Positions 1-7,751 of a stretch of 20,798 bases of DNA are shown here, one piece after another; position 1 is the first letter of the stretch, and each line of letters opens with the position of its first letter. The position numbers were made by a program, and so were the translations under genes. Below the pieces are notes generated by a model. It was given only the letters and a program-made list of their open reading frames with translations, did no database searches and was not told the DNA's origin. The stretch is taken from the NCBI GenBank assembly GCA_949077355.1, contig CARUQW010000029.1, positions 1 to 20,798 of the forward strand, in the 5' to 3' direction. Source of the stretch: an uncultured Clostridia bacterium. Its GTDB lineage: Bacteria > Bacillota > Clostridia > TANB77 > CAG-508.

Positions 1-210
1 GTCGCAAAAATTCCAGAAATAGAAAGACAAGTCGCAAAAATTCCGGAAATGCAAAAACAAATAGCTCAAATTCCAGAAATGCAAAAACAAATAGCTCAAA
101 TCCCAGAAATGCAAAAGCAACTAGCTCAGATTCCAGAAATACAAAAACAACTAGGCCAAATTCCAGAGATGAAAAAAGAAATCGGTAAAATCTCAGAAAT
201 GCAAGAACAA
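1..210 (+). repeat. Tandem 30-bp coding repeat, seven copies
   Basis: Units start at 1, 31, 61, 91, 121, 151 and 181, each 30 bp and in frame, coding for ten residues around a conserved Ile-Pro-Glu. The third and fourth units are nearly identical, while the first and last have drifted, as expected for an array that expands and contracts by slippage or unequal recombination in its middle. The array continues past the left edge of the window, so the copy number is a minimum. Confidence 0.9.
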
Positions 211-426
211 ATAAGAGACTTACAAAGAGAAACAAGAAATATTAGTAGAAGTGTAGCAATTATCGAACATGAACATGGCGATAAACTAAAAGCTTTATTT
301 GATGCCTTTACAGCACATACAGAAAAAATGGAAAAGCAAGACAAAAGAATTAACATATGTGAATATAAAATAGAAAAACAAGAAGACGAAATTTATTATT
401 TAAAAACAAAAGTCCAAGGTTTATAA
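1..426 (+). CDS. 3' part of a repeat-containing coiled-coil-like protein, unknown function
   Basis: The reading frame is open from the first base of the window, so the true start lies upstream; an internal ATG at 49 falls inside the repeat block and is not a convincing start. The visible 141 residues begin with seven tandem 10-residue repeats of the form QIAQIPEMQK (residues 1-70), then a charged, probably helical tail with Asn/Ile/Lys/Glu spacing typical of coiled coils and a segment reading SVAIIEHEHGDKLKALFDAF. No signal peptide, membrane segment or enzymatic motif is visible in this part. A proline recurs every ten residues, which is unusual for a continuous coiled coil. I do not recognise the family beyond a resemblance to short Firmicutes hypothetical proteins with similar helical tails. 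It ends with TAA at 424-426 and faces leuS. Confidence 0.75.
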   Translation, partial: VAKIPEIERQVAKIPEMQKQIAQIPEMQKQIAQIPEMQKQLAQIPEIQKQLGQIPEMKKEIGKISEMQEQIRDLQRETRNISRSVAIIEHEHGDKLKALFDAFTAHTEKMEKQDKRINICEYKIEKQEDEIYYLKTKVQGL

Positions 427-427
427 A

Positions 428-469
428 AGCCTATTAGAACTTAAATAAGAAAATAAGTCCTAATAGGCT
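428..469 (-). terminator. Strong hairpin between the repeat gene and leuS
   Basis: A 16-bp stem (428-443 with 454-469, one mismatch) encloses a 10-nt A-rich loop. On the minus strand it lies 5 nt past the leuS stop codon and is followed by TTTTATAA, so it best fits a leuS terminator. It may also stop + strand transcripts of the upstream gene, although the downstream run there is A-rich rather than T-rich. Confidence 0.7.
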
Positions 470-474
470 AAAAA

Positions 475-2865
475 TTATTTTACAACAATATTATAAATTT
501 TATTCTTAACATAAATTTCTTTCAAAATTGTCTTTCCTTCTAATTTAGAAGCGATTGCATCATGAACTTTTTCTTTCACAATAGATTCATCCTCATCTGG
601 AACAATTTGAATCGTTGCCTTTAATTTACCATTAAATTGAATTGGTAAAGTTATTTGATCTGCGATTGTTTTTTCTTCATCATATTCAGGCCATTTTTCA
701 TAAGAAATTGTATCAATATGACCTAAAATATTCCACAATTCCTCTGTGATATGTGGCGCAACAGGATTTAACAATTTTAAGAATCCTTCAGCATAAGAAA
801 GAGGAAAAACATCTTCTTTATTAACATGATTGATAAAAATCATCATTTGAGAAATAGCCGTATTAAAATTCATTGTTTCGTAATCATGAGAAACTTTTTT
901 TACAGTATAATGATAAATCTTTTCAAGATTTGAATTTGTTTCTTCTTTAATTTTTTTAGATTCTGTATATAATCTCCAAACTCTATCTAGAAATTTCTTA
1001 GAACCATCAATTCCATTTGGATCCCAAGGTTTAGCAGCTTCAATTGGTCCCATAAACATTTCATAAACTCTCAAACTATCGGCACCATATTGTTTTACCA
1101 TATCATCAGGATTAATAACATTACCTTTGGATTTACTCATTTTTTCACCATTGGTACCTAAAATCATACCTTGATGACGAAGCTTAGCAAATGGTTCTTT
1201 TACAGGAACAACTCCTTTGTTATATAAGTAATTATTCCAGAATCTTGAATATAGTAAATGACCAACAGCATGTTCAGGTCCGCCTACATATAAATCAACA
1301 GGTAACCAATATTCTAATAATTTCTTATTGGCTAATTCATTTTGATTTTTAGGATCAATATATCTTAAAAAGTACCAGCTTGAACCAGCAGCCCCAGGCA
1401 TTGTACTTGTTTCACGTTTAGCAGGTTTTCCATCAAACTCAGTATTGACCCAATTGAAAGCCTTATCTAAAGGAGAAGCACCTGCTTTGGATGGAGCATA
1501 ATCTTCTAACTCTGGTAGAATTAGAGGTAAATCAGAATCAGCTAAAGATTTCATCTCATCATCAACATAAACAATTGGAATTGGTTCTCCCCAATAACGT
1601 TGTCTTGCAAAAATCCATTCACGAAGCTTATAATTAACCTTTTTCGTACCAATTTTGTTTTTCTCTAGCCAAGCAATCATCTTAGAAATAGCATCTTCTT
1701 TATTAGACCCATCTAAAAAGTCAGAATTGATATGTATACCATCCCCTGTAAAAGCCTCTTTAGAAATATCTCCACCCTCTAAAACAGGAATGATAGCAAT
1801 ACCAAATTTAGTAGCAAATTCATAATCCCTTTGGTCATGAGCAGGAACAGCCATAATACATCCTGTTCCATAAGTTGCAAGAACATAATCAGAAATCCAA
1901 ATAGGTATTTCTTTTCCATTAGCAGGATTAATAGCATAAGAACCTGTAAATACACCAGTTTTATCTTTATTTAATTCGGTTCTTTCTAAATCAGACTTAC
2001 TAGCAGCTAATTTTTTATATTCTTCGACAGTCTGCTTTTGTTCAGAAGTAGTAATTTGATTAACTAATTCCAATTCAGGTGCTAACACACAATAAGTAGC
2101 GCCAAATAAAGTGTCAGGTCTAGTAGTAAATACGGTGAAATTCAAATTATCAGAATGAGCAATTTGGAAAGTTACTTCAGCCCCTTCACTGCGACCAATC
2201 CAATTCTTTTGAATTTCTTTTGTAGATTCTGGCCAATCAACTTCATCTAAGCCATCTAACAGAATATCAGCATATTGGGGAATATCCAATACCCATTGTT
2301 TCATGTTTTTACGAACAACAGGGAATCCTCCTCTTTCACTTTTTCCATTAATTACTTCGTCATTCGATAGAACACAACCTAATTCTTCACACCAGTTAAC
2401 AGGCATTTCTACTAATTTAGCAAGACCATCTTCATATAATTGTTTGAAAATCCATTGTGTCCATTTATAATAATCAGGATCACAAGTAGAAAGTTCTTTA
2501 TCCCAATCAAAAGAAAGACCAAGCATTTTTAATTGCTTTTTAAAAGTTTCAATATTAGCAGATGTAAAACCAGCTGGGTGGTTTCCCGTTTTTATTGCAT
2601 ATTGTTCTGCTGGAAGTCCAAAAGCATCCCATCCCATAGGATGTAGTACATTATATCCTTGCATTCTTTTCATTCTAGACATAATATCAGTGGCAGTATA
2701 ACCTTCTGGATGTCCTACATGTAGACCTTGTCCAGATGGATAAGGAAACATATCAAGTGCATAAAATTTAGGTTTTGAAAAATCCCATACATCAGTAAAA
2801 AAGGTTTTATTTTTATCCCAATAAGTCTGCCATTTCTTTTCAATTTCATTAAAATTATATTCCAT
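475..2865 (-). CDS. leuS: Leucyl-tRNA synthetase
   Basis: Class I aminoacyl-tRNA synthetase that charges tRNA-Leu with leucine in the cytoplasm. The start ATG at 2865 (MEYNFNEIEKKW) is preceded by AAGGGAG at good spacing; an in-frame ATG seven codons upstream lacks a ribosome site. The 796-residue protein has the class I signature as HVGH (residues 49-52) after PYPSGQGL, an editing (CP1) domain with TTRPDTLFGA and VPAHDQRD, and the KMSKS loop at about residues 575-579. The C-terminal anticodon-binding and LeuRS-specific domains are complete. Length is close to the usual 800-860. No T-box leader fits: the start and the promoter are only about 40 nt apart, so the tRNA-sensing control common for Firmicutes synthetase genes appears absent here. 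Confidence 0.98.
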   Translation of the reverse strand: MEYNFNEIEKKWQTYWDKNKTFFTDVWDFSKPKFYALDMFPYPSGQGLHVGHPEGYTATDIMSRMKRMQGYNVLHPMGWDAFGLPAEQYAIKTGNHPAGFTSANIETFKKQLKMLGLSFDWDKELSTCDPDYYKWTQWIFKQLYEDGLAKLVEMPVNWCEELGCVLSNDEVINGKSERGGFPVVRKNMKQWVLDIPQYADILLDGLDEVDWPESTKEIQKNWIGRSEGAEVTFQIAHSDNLNFTVFTTRPDTLFGATYCVLAPELELVNQITTSEQKQTVEEYKKLAASKSDLERTELNKDKTGVFTGSYAINPANGKEIPIWISDYVLATYGTGCIMAVPAHDQRDYEFATKFGIAIIPVLEGGDISKEAFTGDGIHINSDFLDGSNKEDAISKMIAWLEKNKIGTKKVNYKLREWIFARQRYWGEPIPIVYVDDEMKSLADSDLPLILPELEDYAPSKAGASPLDKAFNWVNTEFDGKPAKRETSTMPGAAGSSWYFLRYIDPKNQNELANKKLLEYWLPVDLYVGGPEHAVGHLLYSRFWNNYLYNKGVVPVKEPFAKLRHQGMILGTNGEKMSKSKGNVINPDDMVKQYGADSLRVYEMFMGPIEAAKPWDPNGIDGSKKFLDRVWRLYTESKKIKEETNSNLEKIYHYTVKKVSHDYETMNFNTAISQMMIFINHVNKEDVFPLSYAEGFLKLLNPVAPHITEELWNILGHIDTISYEKWPEYDEEKTIADQITLPIQFNGKLKATIQIVPDEDESIVKEKVHDAIASKLEGKTILKEIYVKNKIYNIVVK

Positions 2866-2903
2866 AAGATGAAACTCCCTTCGCATTTTTTATAACTTTT
2901 TCA

Positions 2904-2932
2904 ATTATATAACAAAAATAGCCATATTTCAA
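2904..2932 (-). promoter_or_regulatory. Sigma-A promoter of leuS
   Basis: Reading the minus strand, TTGAAA (2932-2927), a 17-nt spacer and TATAAT (2909-2904) give a near-consensus promoter about 40 nt upstream of the leuS start. The leader is too short for a T-box. Confidence 0.8.
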
Positions 2933-2967
2933 GGATTTTGTGATTTAAAATATAAATATTATTTCCC

Positions 2968-2996
2968 TTGAATTTAAAAATCAAAAATGATACAAT
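2968..2996 (+). promoter_or_regulatory. Sigma-A promoter of the HD-domain gene pair
   Basis: TTGAAT (2968-2973), a 17-nt spacer and TACAAT (2991-2996). The -10 box overlaps an in-frame ATG at 2987, so that ATG cannot be in the transcript; this fixes the first HD gene's start at the ATG at 3017. The promoter is back to back with that of leuS. Confidence 0.75.
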
Positions 2997-3016
2997 GGGA
3001 AATGCGAGGTGTAAAA

Positions 3017-3781
3017 ATGATAGACATACAAAAAGCAAAAAAAGTATTAAAAAGCTATGTAAGTAATTATGATATAAAAAACAATCGAATTAGAGTCAAA
3101 ATAGGTCACATCGAAAGAGTTGCGAAAATTGCTAAAGAATTGGCGCAAAGCAAGCAATTAGCAGAAGAGGATATCCAACTAGCCGAATTGATAGGACTAT
3201 TACATGACATTGGAAGATTTGAACAGGTAAAAAGATACAATACCTTTAATGACAAAGACAGTATTAATCATGGAAAATTAGGAGTAGAAATATTATTTGA
3301 CCAAGGAATGATACGAGAATTTATAGAAGATACACAATATGATGAAATAATAAGAAAAGCAATTTTAAATCATAATCGAAATAAAAATGACATGGAGGTT
3401 GCGAACGATAAAGAGTTACTACATTCCAAAATAATTCGAGATGCCGATAAAATAGACATTATCTATATGTTGTCATTTGAAGATAAAGAAACAGCATGGG
3501 GAAGTAGTAACATAGAAAAAGAAAAAATAACAGATGAAATTTATCAACAATTTATAGAAGATAAACAAATTAATTATAGCAAAAGAAAAACAGGAGTAGA
3601 TGTATTAGTAAGCCATTTTGCTTATGTATTTGATTTGAATAGCAATTACGCTTTACAAATGATAAAAGAAAAGAAATATTATGATACTATTTATCAAAGA
3701 TTTAAATTCGAAGAAAAAGAAACAAAAGAAAGAATAAATCAAATTTATGAAATCGTAAGAAATTATTTAGAAAAGAGATAA
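3017..3781 (+). CDS. HD-domain metal-dependent phosphohydrolase, first paralogue
   Basis: A 254-residue cytosolic protein with the full HD metal-binding set: H31 (in GHIERV), H63-D64 (LLHDIGRFEQ), H85 (NHG), H119 (LNHNR) and D144 (RDADKID). HD proteins of this kind hydrolyse phosphoester bonds in nucleotides, cyclic nucleotides or alarmones; the substrate cannot be told from sequence. GAGGTG precedes the chosen ATG at 3017, while the ATG at 2987 lies inside the -10 box. Only 9 nt separate it from a second gene with the same motif order, so the two look like a tandem duplication in one operon, with topB further downstream. The C-terminal third is Lys/Glu-rich and less conserved between the two. 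Confidence 0.9.
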   Translation: MIDIQKAKKVLKSYVSNYDIKNNRIRVKIGHIERVAKIAKELAQSKQLAEEDIQLAELIGLLHDIGRFEQVKRYNTFNDKDSINHGKLGVEILFDQGMIREFIEDTQYDEIIRKAILNHNRNKNDMEVANDKELLHSKIIRDADKIDIIYMLSFEDKETAWGSSNIEKEKITDEIYQQFIEDKQINYSKRKTGVDVLVSHFAYVFDLNSNYALQMIKEKKYYDTIYQRFKFEEKETKERINQIYEIVRNYLEKR

Positions 3782-3790
3782 GAGGGAAAG

Positions 3791-4552
3791 ATGATAAAAA
3801 TAGAAAATGCAAAACAAGAATTAATTCATCATATAGAAGAGCAAGAAATAAAAGATTTAAAGGTAAAGAAAAAAACAGAACACGTAATGAGAGTAGCTGA
3901 AATTAGTAAAAAATTAGCAATAGAATTAAAACTAACAGAAGAACAAATCCAATTAGCAGAATTAATTGGACTATTACATGATATTGGAAGATTTGAACAA
4001 TATAAATTAACAGATAGAAATGAAAAATTCAATCATGGACAAGCAGGTGTAGAAATTTTAAAAAAAGACAATTATATTAGAAAATACATCCAAGAAGATA
4101 AGTATGACAATATTATATTTACAGCTATCTATGAACACAACCGATATCAACTAAGCAAAGGATTAACTAAAGAAGAAGAACTATTTTCAAAAATCATCAA
4201 AGATGCAGATAAGTTAGACCTTATTTACGAAGCGGTTGCTATCTATTGGCAAGAACCAGAAGATATTCAAAAAATAGAAGCAGGAAAATTATCCGAAAAA
4301 ATGTTAGAAGATTTTTATCAACATAAATTAGCAGACATTAGAAATAAAGTAAGTAAAACAGATGAAATTTTAAGATTTGCATCTTTTGTATTTGACTTAC
4401 ATTTTTCTTATAGTATCAAGATTTTGAAAGAAAACAATCATATCAATCAAATGATAGATCGATTTGACTATCAAATACCACAAACTAAAGAAGAAATGAT
4501 GAAAGTAAAAAGGGATTTAGGGAAGATTTTAGCTAAGATAAGTAATACTTGA
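3791..4552 (+). CDS. HD-domain metal-dependent phosphohydrolase, second paralogue
   Basis: A 253-residue protein colinear with the preceding one: H31, H63-D64, H82, H116 and D140 fall at equivalent positions, and the stretch QLAELIGLLHDIGRFEQ is shared almost exactly. AGAGGG lies just ahead of the ATG. The spacer after NH differs in length between paralogues (3 residues shorter here), and the C-terminal parts have diverged well beyond the catalytic core, which suggests different substrates or a heteromeric arrangement rather than a fresh duplication. All metal ligands are present, so both copies should be active. The substrate is unknown. Confidence 0.9.
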   Translation: MIKIENAKQELIHHIEEQEIKDLKVKKKTEHVMRVAEISKKLAIELKLTEEQIQLAELIGLLHDIGRFEQYKLTDRNEKFNHGQAGVEILKKDNYIRKYIQEDKYDNIIFTAIYEHNRYQLSKGLTKEEELFSKIIKDADKLDLIYEAVAIYWQEPEDIQKIEAGKLSEKMLEDFYQHKLADIRNKVSKTDEILRFASFVFDLHFSYSIKILKENNHINQMIDRFDYQIPQTKEEMMKVKRDLGKILAKISNT

Positions 4553-4640
4553 AAGTATGTTCCTTAGAAATCCTATTTAAGAGAAACAAAAAATTTCTTG
4601 AGATAAGAAATAATGAAAGAGAAAGGAAACGAAGAGCAAA

Positions 4641-6602
4641 TTGGGCAAAAAATTATTGATAACCGAAAAGCCATCTGTCGCAATGGAATTTGCAAAAGCG
4701 TTGAAAATAACAACAAATCGAAAAAATGGCTATTTAGAATCAAATGATTGGATTATTACTTGGTGTGTAGGACATTTAGTAACAATGAGTTATCCAGACA
4801 AATATGATGAGAAACTAAAGTTATGGCGACTAGAAACTTTACCATTTATTCCAGAAGAATGGAAATATGAGATTATTCCACAAGTAGAAAATCAATTTAA
4901 TATTGTAAAAGGGTTGATGCAAAGGGAAGATATTGAAGAAATATACAATGCAGGAGACTCTGGAAGAGAAGGAGAATACATACAAAGATTAGTATTTATG
5001 ATGGCGAAACCAAATCCAAAAGCAAAAATGAAAAGAGTATGGATTGACTCCCAAACAGAAGAAGAAATCATGAGGGGAATTCAAGAAGCCAAGGATTTAT
5101 CAGAATATGATAGCTTGTCTGATAGTGCTTATTTAAGAGCAAAAGAAGATTATTTAATTGGAATTAATTTTTCGAGATTATTGTCTATTGTTTATGGGAG
5201 AAAATTAGCTCAAAGTATCAATGAAGATAAAGCATCGATATCAGTAGGGAGAGTCATGACCTGCGTATTAGGAATGATAGTACAAAGAGAAAGAGAAATT
5301 AGAAACTTTATCAAGACTAAATATTATAAAGTTCTAGGAGAATTTGGAAATGAAGAGGCATCTTTTAAAGCTGAGTGGAAAGTAAACGAAAAATCAATTA
5401 TGTTTGAATCACCAAAACTTTATAATGAGTCTGGTTTCAAAAAAGAACAAGAAGCAAAAGAATTTATAAATCGTTTAAGTGGGAAAAAGGCAATTATAAC
5501 AGAATTAAAAAAATCAAAACAAAAGGAGAATGCTCCTTTATTATTTAACTTAGCAGAAATTCAAAATGAATGTACCAAAAAATTTAAAATTAAACCAGAT
5601 ACAACATTAGAAATAATACAAAATTTATACGAGAAAAAATTAGTAACCTATCCTAGAACTGATGCTAGAGTACTTTCAACAGCAGTTGCAAAAGAAATTG
5701 CAAAGAATTTAAATGGGATAGCAAGAGGATTTAAAGAGGAAGAAATACAAGGTTATATCAAAAAGATGGTAGATGAAAAATATTCTACCAATCTGGTAAA
5801 AACAAAATATGTAAATGATAGCAAAATTACAGATCATTATGCCATTATTCCAACTGGACAAGGATATGAAAATTACAATCAATTACCAGATTTGCAAAAA
5901 CAAATTTATAAAGTAATTGTAAAAAGATTTTTAGCTATTTTTTATCCACCAGCAGAATACAATAAAGTACAAGTAACGGTAAATATTGAAAATGAAACTT
6001 TTTATTGTAGTGGAAAAGTATGTGTAAAACAAGGATTTTTAGAAATATTAAAACCAAAATCCACAGAAAAAGGAAAAGATGTGGAAAAAGAGGAAAACGA
6101 CAGAAGTCCAAAAGAAGAAAAACAAGAAAGTAATAATCTAGAAATTCTAAAAACCTTAAAAAAAGGACAAACGATAGAAGTCAAAAACTTCGAAATAAAA
6201 GATGCTGAAACATCGCCACCAAGCAGATATAATTCAGGTTCTATGATTTTAGCTATGGAAAATGCAGGAAAATTAATCGAAGAAGAAGAGCTAAGAGAAC
6301 AAATTAAAGGAGCTGGAATTGGAACCAGTGCAACTAGAGCAGAAATTATGAAGAAATTAGAAAAAATTAAATACATTGAAATAAATAGTAAAACACAAAT
6401 TATTACACCAACCAATAAAGGTGAGAAAATCTATGACATTGTATATACATCTATGCCAGATATGTTAAATCCAAAGCTTACAGCTAGCTGGGAAAAGGGG
6501 CTAGATATGGTAGCTAAAAAAGAAATACAACCAGATGAGTTTATGGTAAAACTAAAAAATTATATTCATTCTAAATTTAATAAATTAGTGGTAAAAATGT
6601 GA
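4641..6602 (+). CDS. topB: DNA topoisomerase III (type IA)
   Basis: ATP-independent single-strand-passing topoisomerase acting on chromosome or plasmid DNA. The 653-residue protein starts with the TOPRIM strand KLLITEKPSVA; the acidic metal site is GDSGREGE (residues 105-112); the catalytic tyrosine is Y337 in TYPRTDAR; GAGIGTSATRAEIM and TASWEKGLDMV are typical of the TopB branch. No C-terminal zinc fingers follow, as usual for TopB and unlike TopA. A Lys/Glu-rich low-complexity insert lies at about residues 475-500. The start is TTG at 4641: the only nearby ATG (4613) is out of frame, and MGKKLLITEKPSVA is the expected N terminus. A GA-rich but imperfect ribosome site precedes it. No separate promoter is clear, so it may be read from the HD-gene promoter. 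Confidence 0.95.
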   Translation: MGKKLLITEKPSVAMEFAKALKITTNRKNGYLESNDWIITWCVGHLVTMSYPDKYDEKLKLWRLETLPFIPEEWKYEIIPQVENQFNIVKGLMQREDIEEIYNAGDSGREGEYIQRLVFMMAKPNPKAKMKRVWIDSQTEEEIMRGIQEAKDLSEYDSLSDSAYLRAKEDYLIGINFSRLLSIVYGRKLAQSINEDKASISVGRVMTCVLGMIVQREREIRNFIKTKYYKVLGEFGNEEASFKAEWKVNEKSIMFESPKLYNESGFKKEQEAKEFINRLSGKKAIITELKKSKQKENAPLLFNLAEIQNECTKKFKIKPDTTLEIIQNLYEKKLVTYPRTDARVLSTAVAKEIAKNLNGIARGFKEEEIQGYIKKMVDEKYSTNLVKTKYVNDSKITDHYAIIPTGQGYENYNQLPDLQKQIYKVIVKRFLAIFYPPAEYNKVQVTVNIENETFYCSGKVCVKQGFLEILKPKSTEKGKDVEKEENDRSPKEEKQESNNLEILKTLKKGQTIEVKNFEIKDAETSPPSRYNSGSMILAMENAGKLIEEEELREQIKGAGIGTSATRAEIMKKLEKIKYIEINSKTQIITPTNKGEKIYDIVYTSMPDMLNPKLTASWEKGLDMVAKKEIQPDEFMVKLKNYIHSKFNKLVVKM

Positions 6603-6616
6603 AAAAGAGAAATTAA

Positions 6617-6645
6617 CCCAATGTCTTTAAGTGGATAACATTGGG
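6617..6645. terminator. Weak hairpin between topB and the SDR gene
   Basis: An 8-bp perfect stem (CCCAATGT 6617-6624 with ACATTGGG 6638-6645) lies 15 nt after the topB stop between convergent genes. There is no T run next to it on either strand, so termination activity is uncertain. Confidence 0.35.
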
Positions 6646-6694
6646 AACCAATCTCCTTTTATAGTGTTATACAGCAAAGAAGTACACAAATATT

Positions 6695-7615
6695 TTATAC
6701 AATAGTTCCCCCATTTACATGAATCACTTGACCAGTAACATATCTAGAATCATCACTGGCTAAATACAAATAAGCAGGAGCTACCTCAAAAGGCTGACCA
6801 GCACGTTTTAAAGGGGTATCTGTACCAAAAATTTCAACTTCGTTTTCAGAAAAAGAAGAAGGAATAAGAGGTGTCCAAATCGGACCAGGTGCAACTGCAT
6901 TTACCCTTATTTTTTGATCTGCCAAGGAAAGTGCCAAAGATTTTGTGAAAACAGAAATAGCTCCTTTTGTACTAGAATAATCAATTAAATTTTTCTTCCC
7001 TTCATAAGCAGTAACCGAAGTCGTATTAATAATACTACTATGAACATCTAAATAAGGTAATACAGCTTTAGTCAAAAAGAAAAAAGAAAAAATATTAGTC
7101 TCAAAAGTATCACGAAGTTGTTGACTTGTGATATCTAAAATACTATTTTGGGGAAACTGGACACCACAATTATTAATTAAAACATCGATTTTTCCAAAAG
7201 TTTGTAAAGTATTTTCAACAATATAAGTAGAAAGTGATTCATCCCTTAAATCACCAGAAATTAGAAGACAACGGCGACCACATCCTTCTACTAATTGTTT
7301 CGTATAATTAGCATCTTCATGTTCATTTAAGTAACTAATAACAATATCAGCCCCTTCTTTTGCAAAAAGAACAGAAATAGCTCTACCAATTCCACTATCC
7401 CCACCAGAAATAATTACAACTTTATCTTGTAATTTCCCACTAGGAACATAATTGGGATTATCAAAAATAGGGGGAGGATTCATAACATATTCCAAACCAG
7501 GTTGAACATTTTGATGTTGTTTAGGAAAAGTAAGAGGTGTTTTTAAATTTTCATCTTTAAACCCAAGGTAAGGATATTCAGGATAATTGTAATAAATAAA
7601 AATCATCTCCTTCAT
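6695..7615 (-). CDS. Short-chain dehydrogenase/reductase, general-stress/YhdF-YghA-like
   Basis: NAD(P)-dependent oxidoreductase of the SDR superfamily. Counted from the Met at 7615 (306 residues), the cofactor-binding loop is GGDSGIG (71-77), the NNAG motif reads NNCG, the catalytic Ser lies in INTTSVTAYEG, and Tyr/Lys are Y213 and K217 in YSSTK. It ends in the common TGQVIHVNGG. The N-terminal stretch MNPPPIFDNPNY before the Rossmann fold is typical of the branch that includes Bacillus general-stress and glucose-dehydrogenase-like SDRs; the substrate is unknown. The start is uncertain: the strong AAGGAG (7612-7607) abuts the ATG at 7606 and would best serve an ATT at 7597, while the ATG at 7615 has only a weak upstream AGG. 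The longer frame reaching 7693 overlaps the mfd promoter region and is unlikely. Confidence 0.9.
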   Translation of the reverse strand: MKEMIFIYYNYPEYPYLGFKDENLKTPLTFPKQHQNVQPGLEYVMNPPPIFDNPNYVPSGKLQDKVVIISGGDSGIGRAISVLFAKEGADIVISYLNEHEDANYTKQLVEGCGRRCLLISGDLRDESLSTYIVENTLQTFGKIDVLINNCGVQFPQNSILDITSQQLRDTFETNIFSFFFLTKAVLPYLDVHSSIINTTSVTAYEGKKNLIDYSSTKGAISVFTKSLALSLADQKIRVNAVAPGPIWTPLIPSSFSENEVEIFGTDTPLKRAGQPFEVAPAYLYLASDDSRYVTGQVIHVNGGTIV

Positions 7616-7630
7616 AATATATCTATACCT

Positions 7631-7660
7631 AGTATATAAAAAACAAAAAAAATTATGCAA
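7631..7660 (-). promoter_or_regulatory. Probable promoter of the SDR gene
   Basis: Reading the minus strand, TTGCAT (7660-7655) is followed after 18 nt by TATACT (7636-7631); a TATATA with a 16-nt spacer overlaps it. It lies about 15-30 nt upstream of the candidate starts, with a long T run in the spacer. Confidence 0.5.
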
Positions 7661-7701
7661 AAAATAACAATTTAAAGCTTTTCTTTTCACCAAAAGTATA
7701 G

Positions 7702-7740
7702 TATAATAGGGATTAGAGGAACGTACCTTTAATCCCTTTT
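7702..7740 (+). promoter_or_regulatory. mfd promoter -10 and leader hairpin
   Basis: TATAAT at 7702-7707 is a good -10 box; the matching -35 (around TTTTCT, 7679-7684) is poor. Immediately after it an 11-bp stem (7709-7719 with 7726-7736, one G-T pair) with a 6-nt loop is followed by TTTT and then the AGGAGA ribosome site of mfd. It looks like a small terminator or operator at the transcription start. Whether it attenuates mfd or stops transcripts coming from upstream cannot be told. Confidence 0.5.
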
Positions 7741-7751
7741 AGGAGAGAAAA

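Noticed and set aside
2866..2986. Possible T-box leader upstream of leuS
   Set aside because: A clear promoter lies about 40 nt from the start codon, leaving no room for a T-box, and no T-box core or terminator/antiterminator is present.
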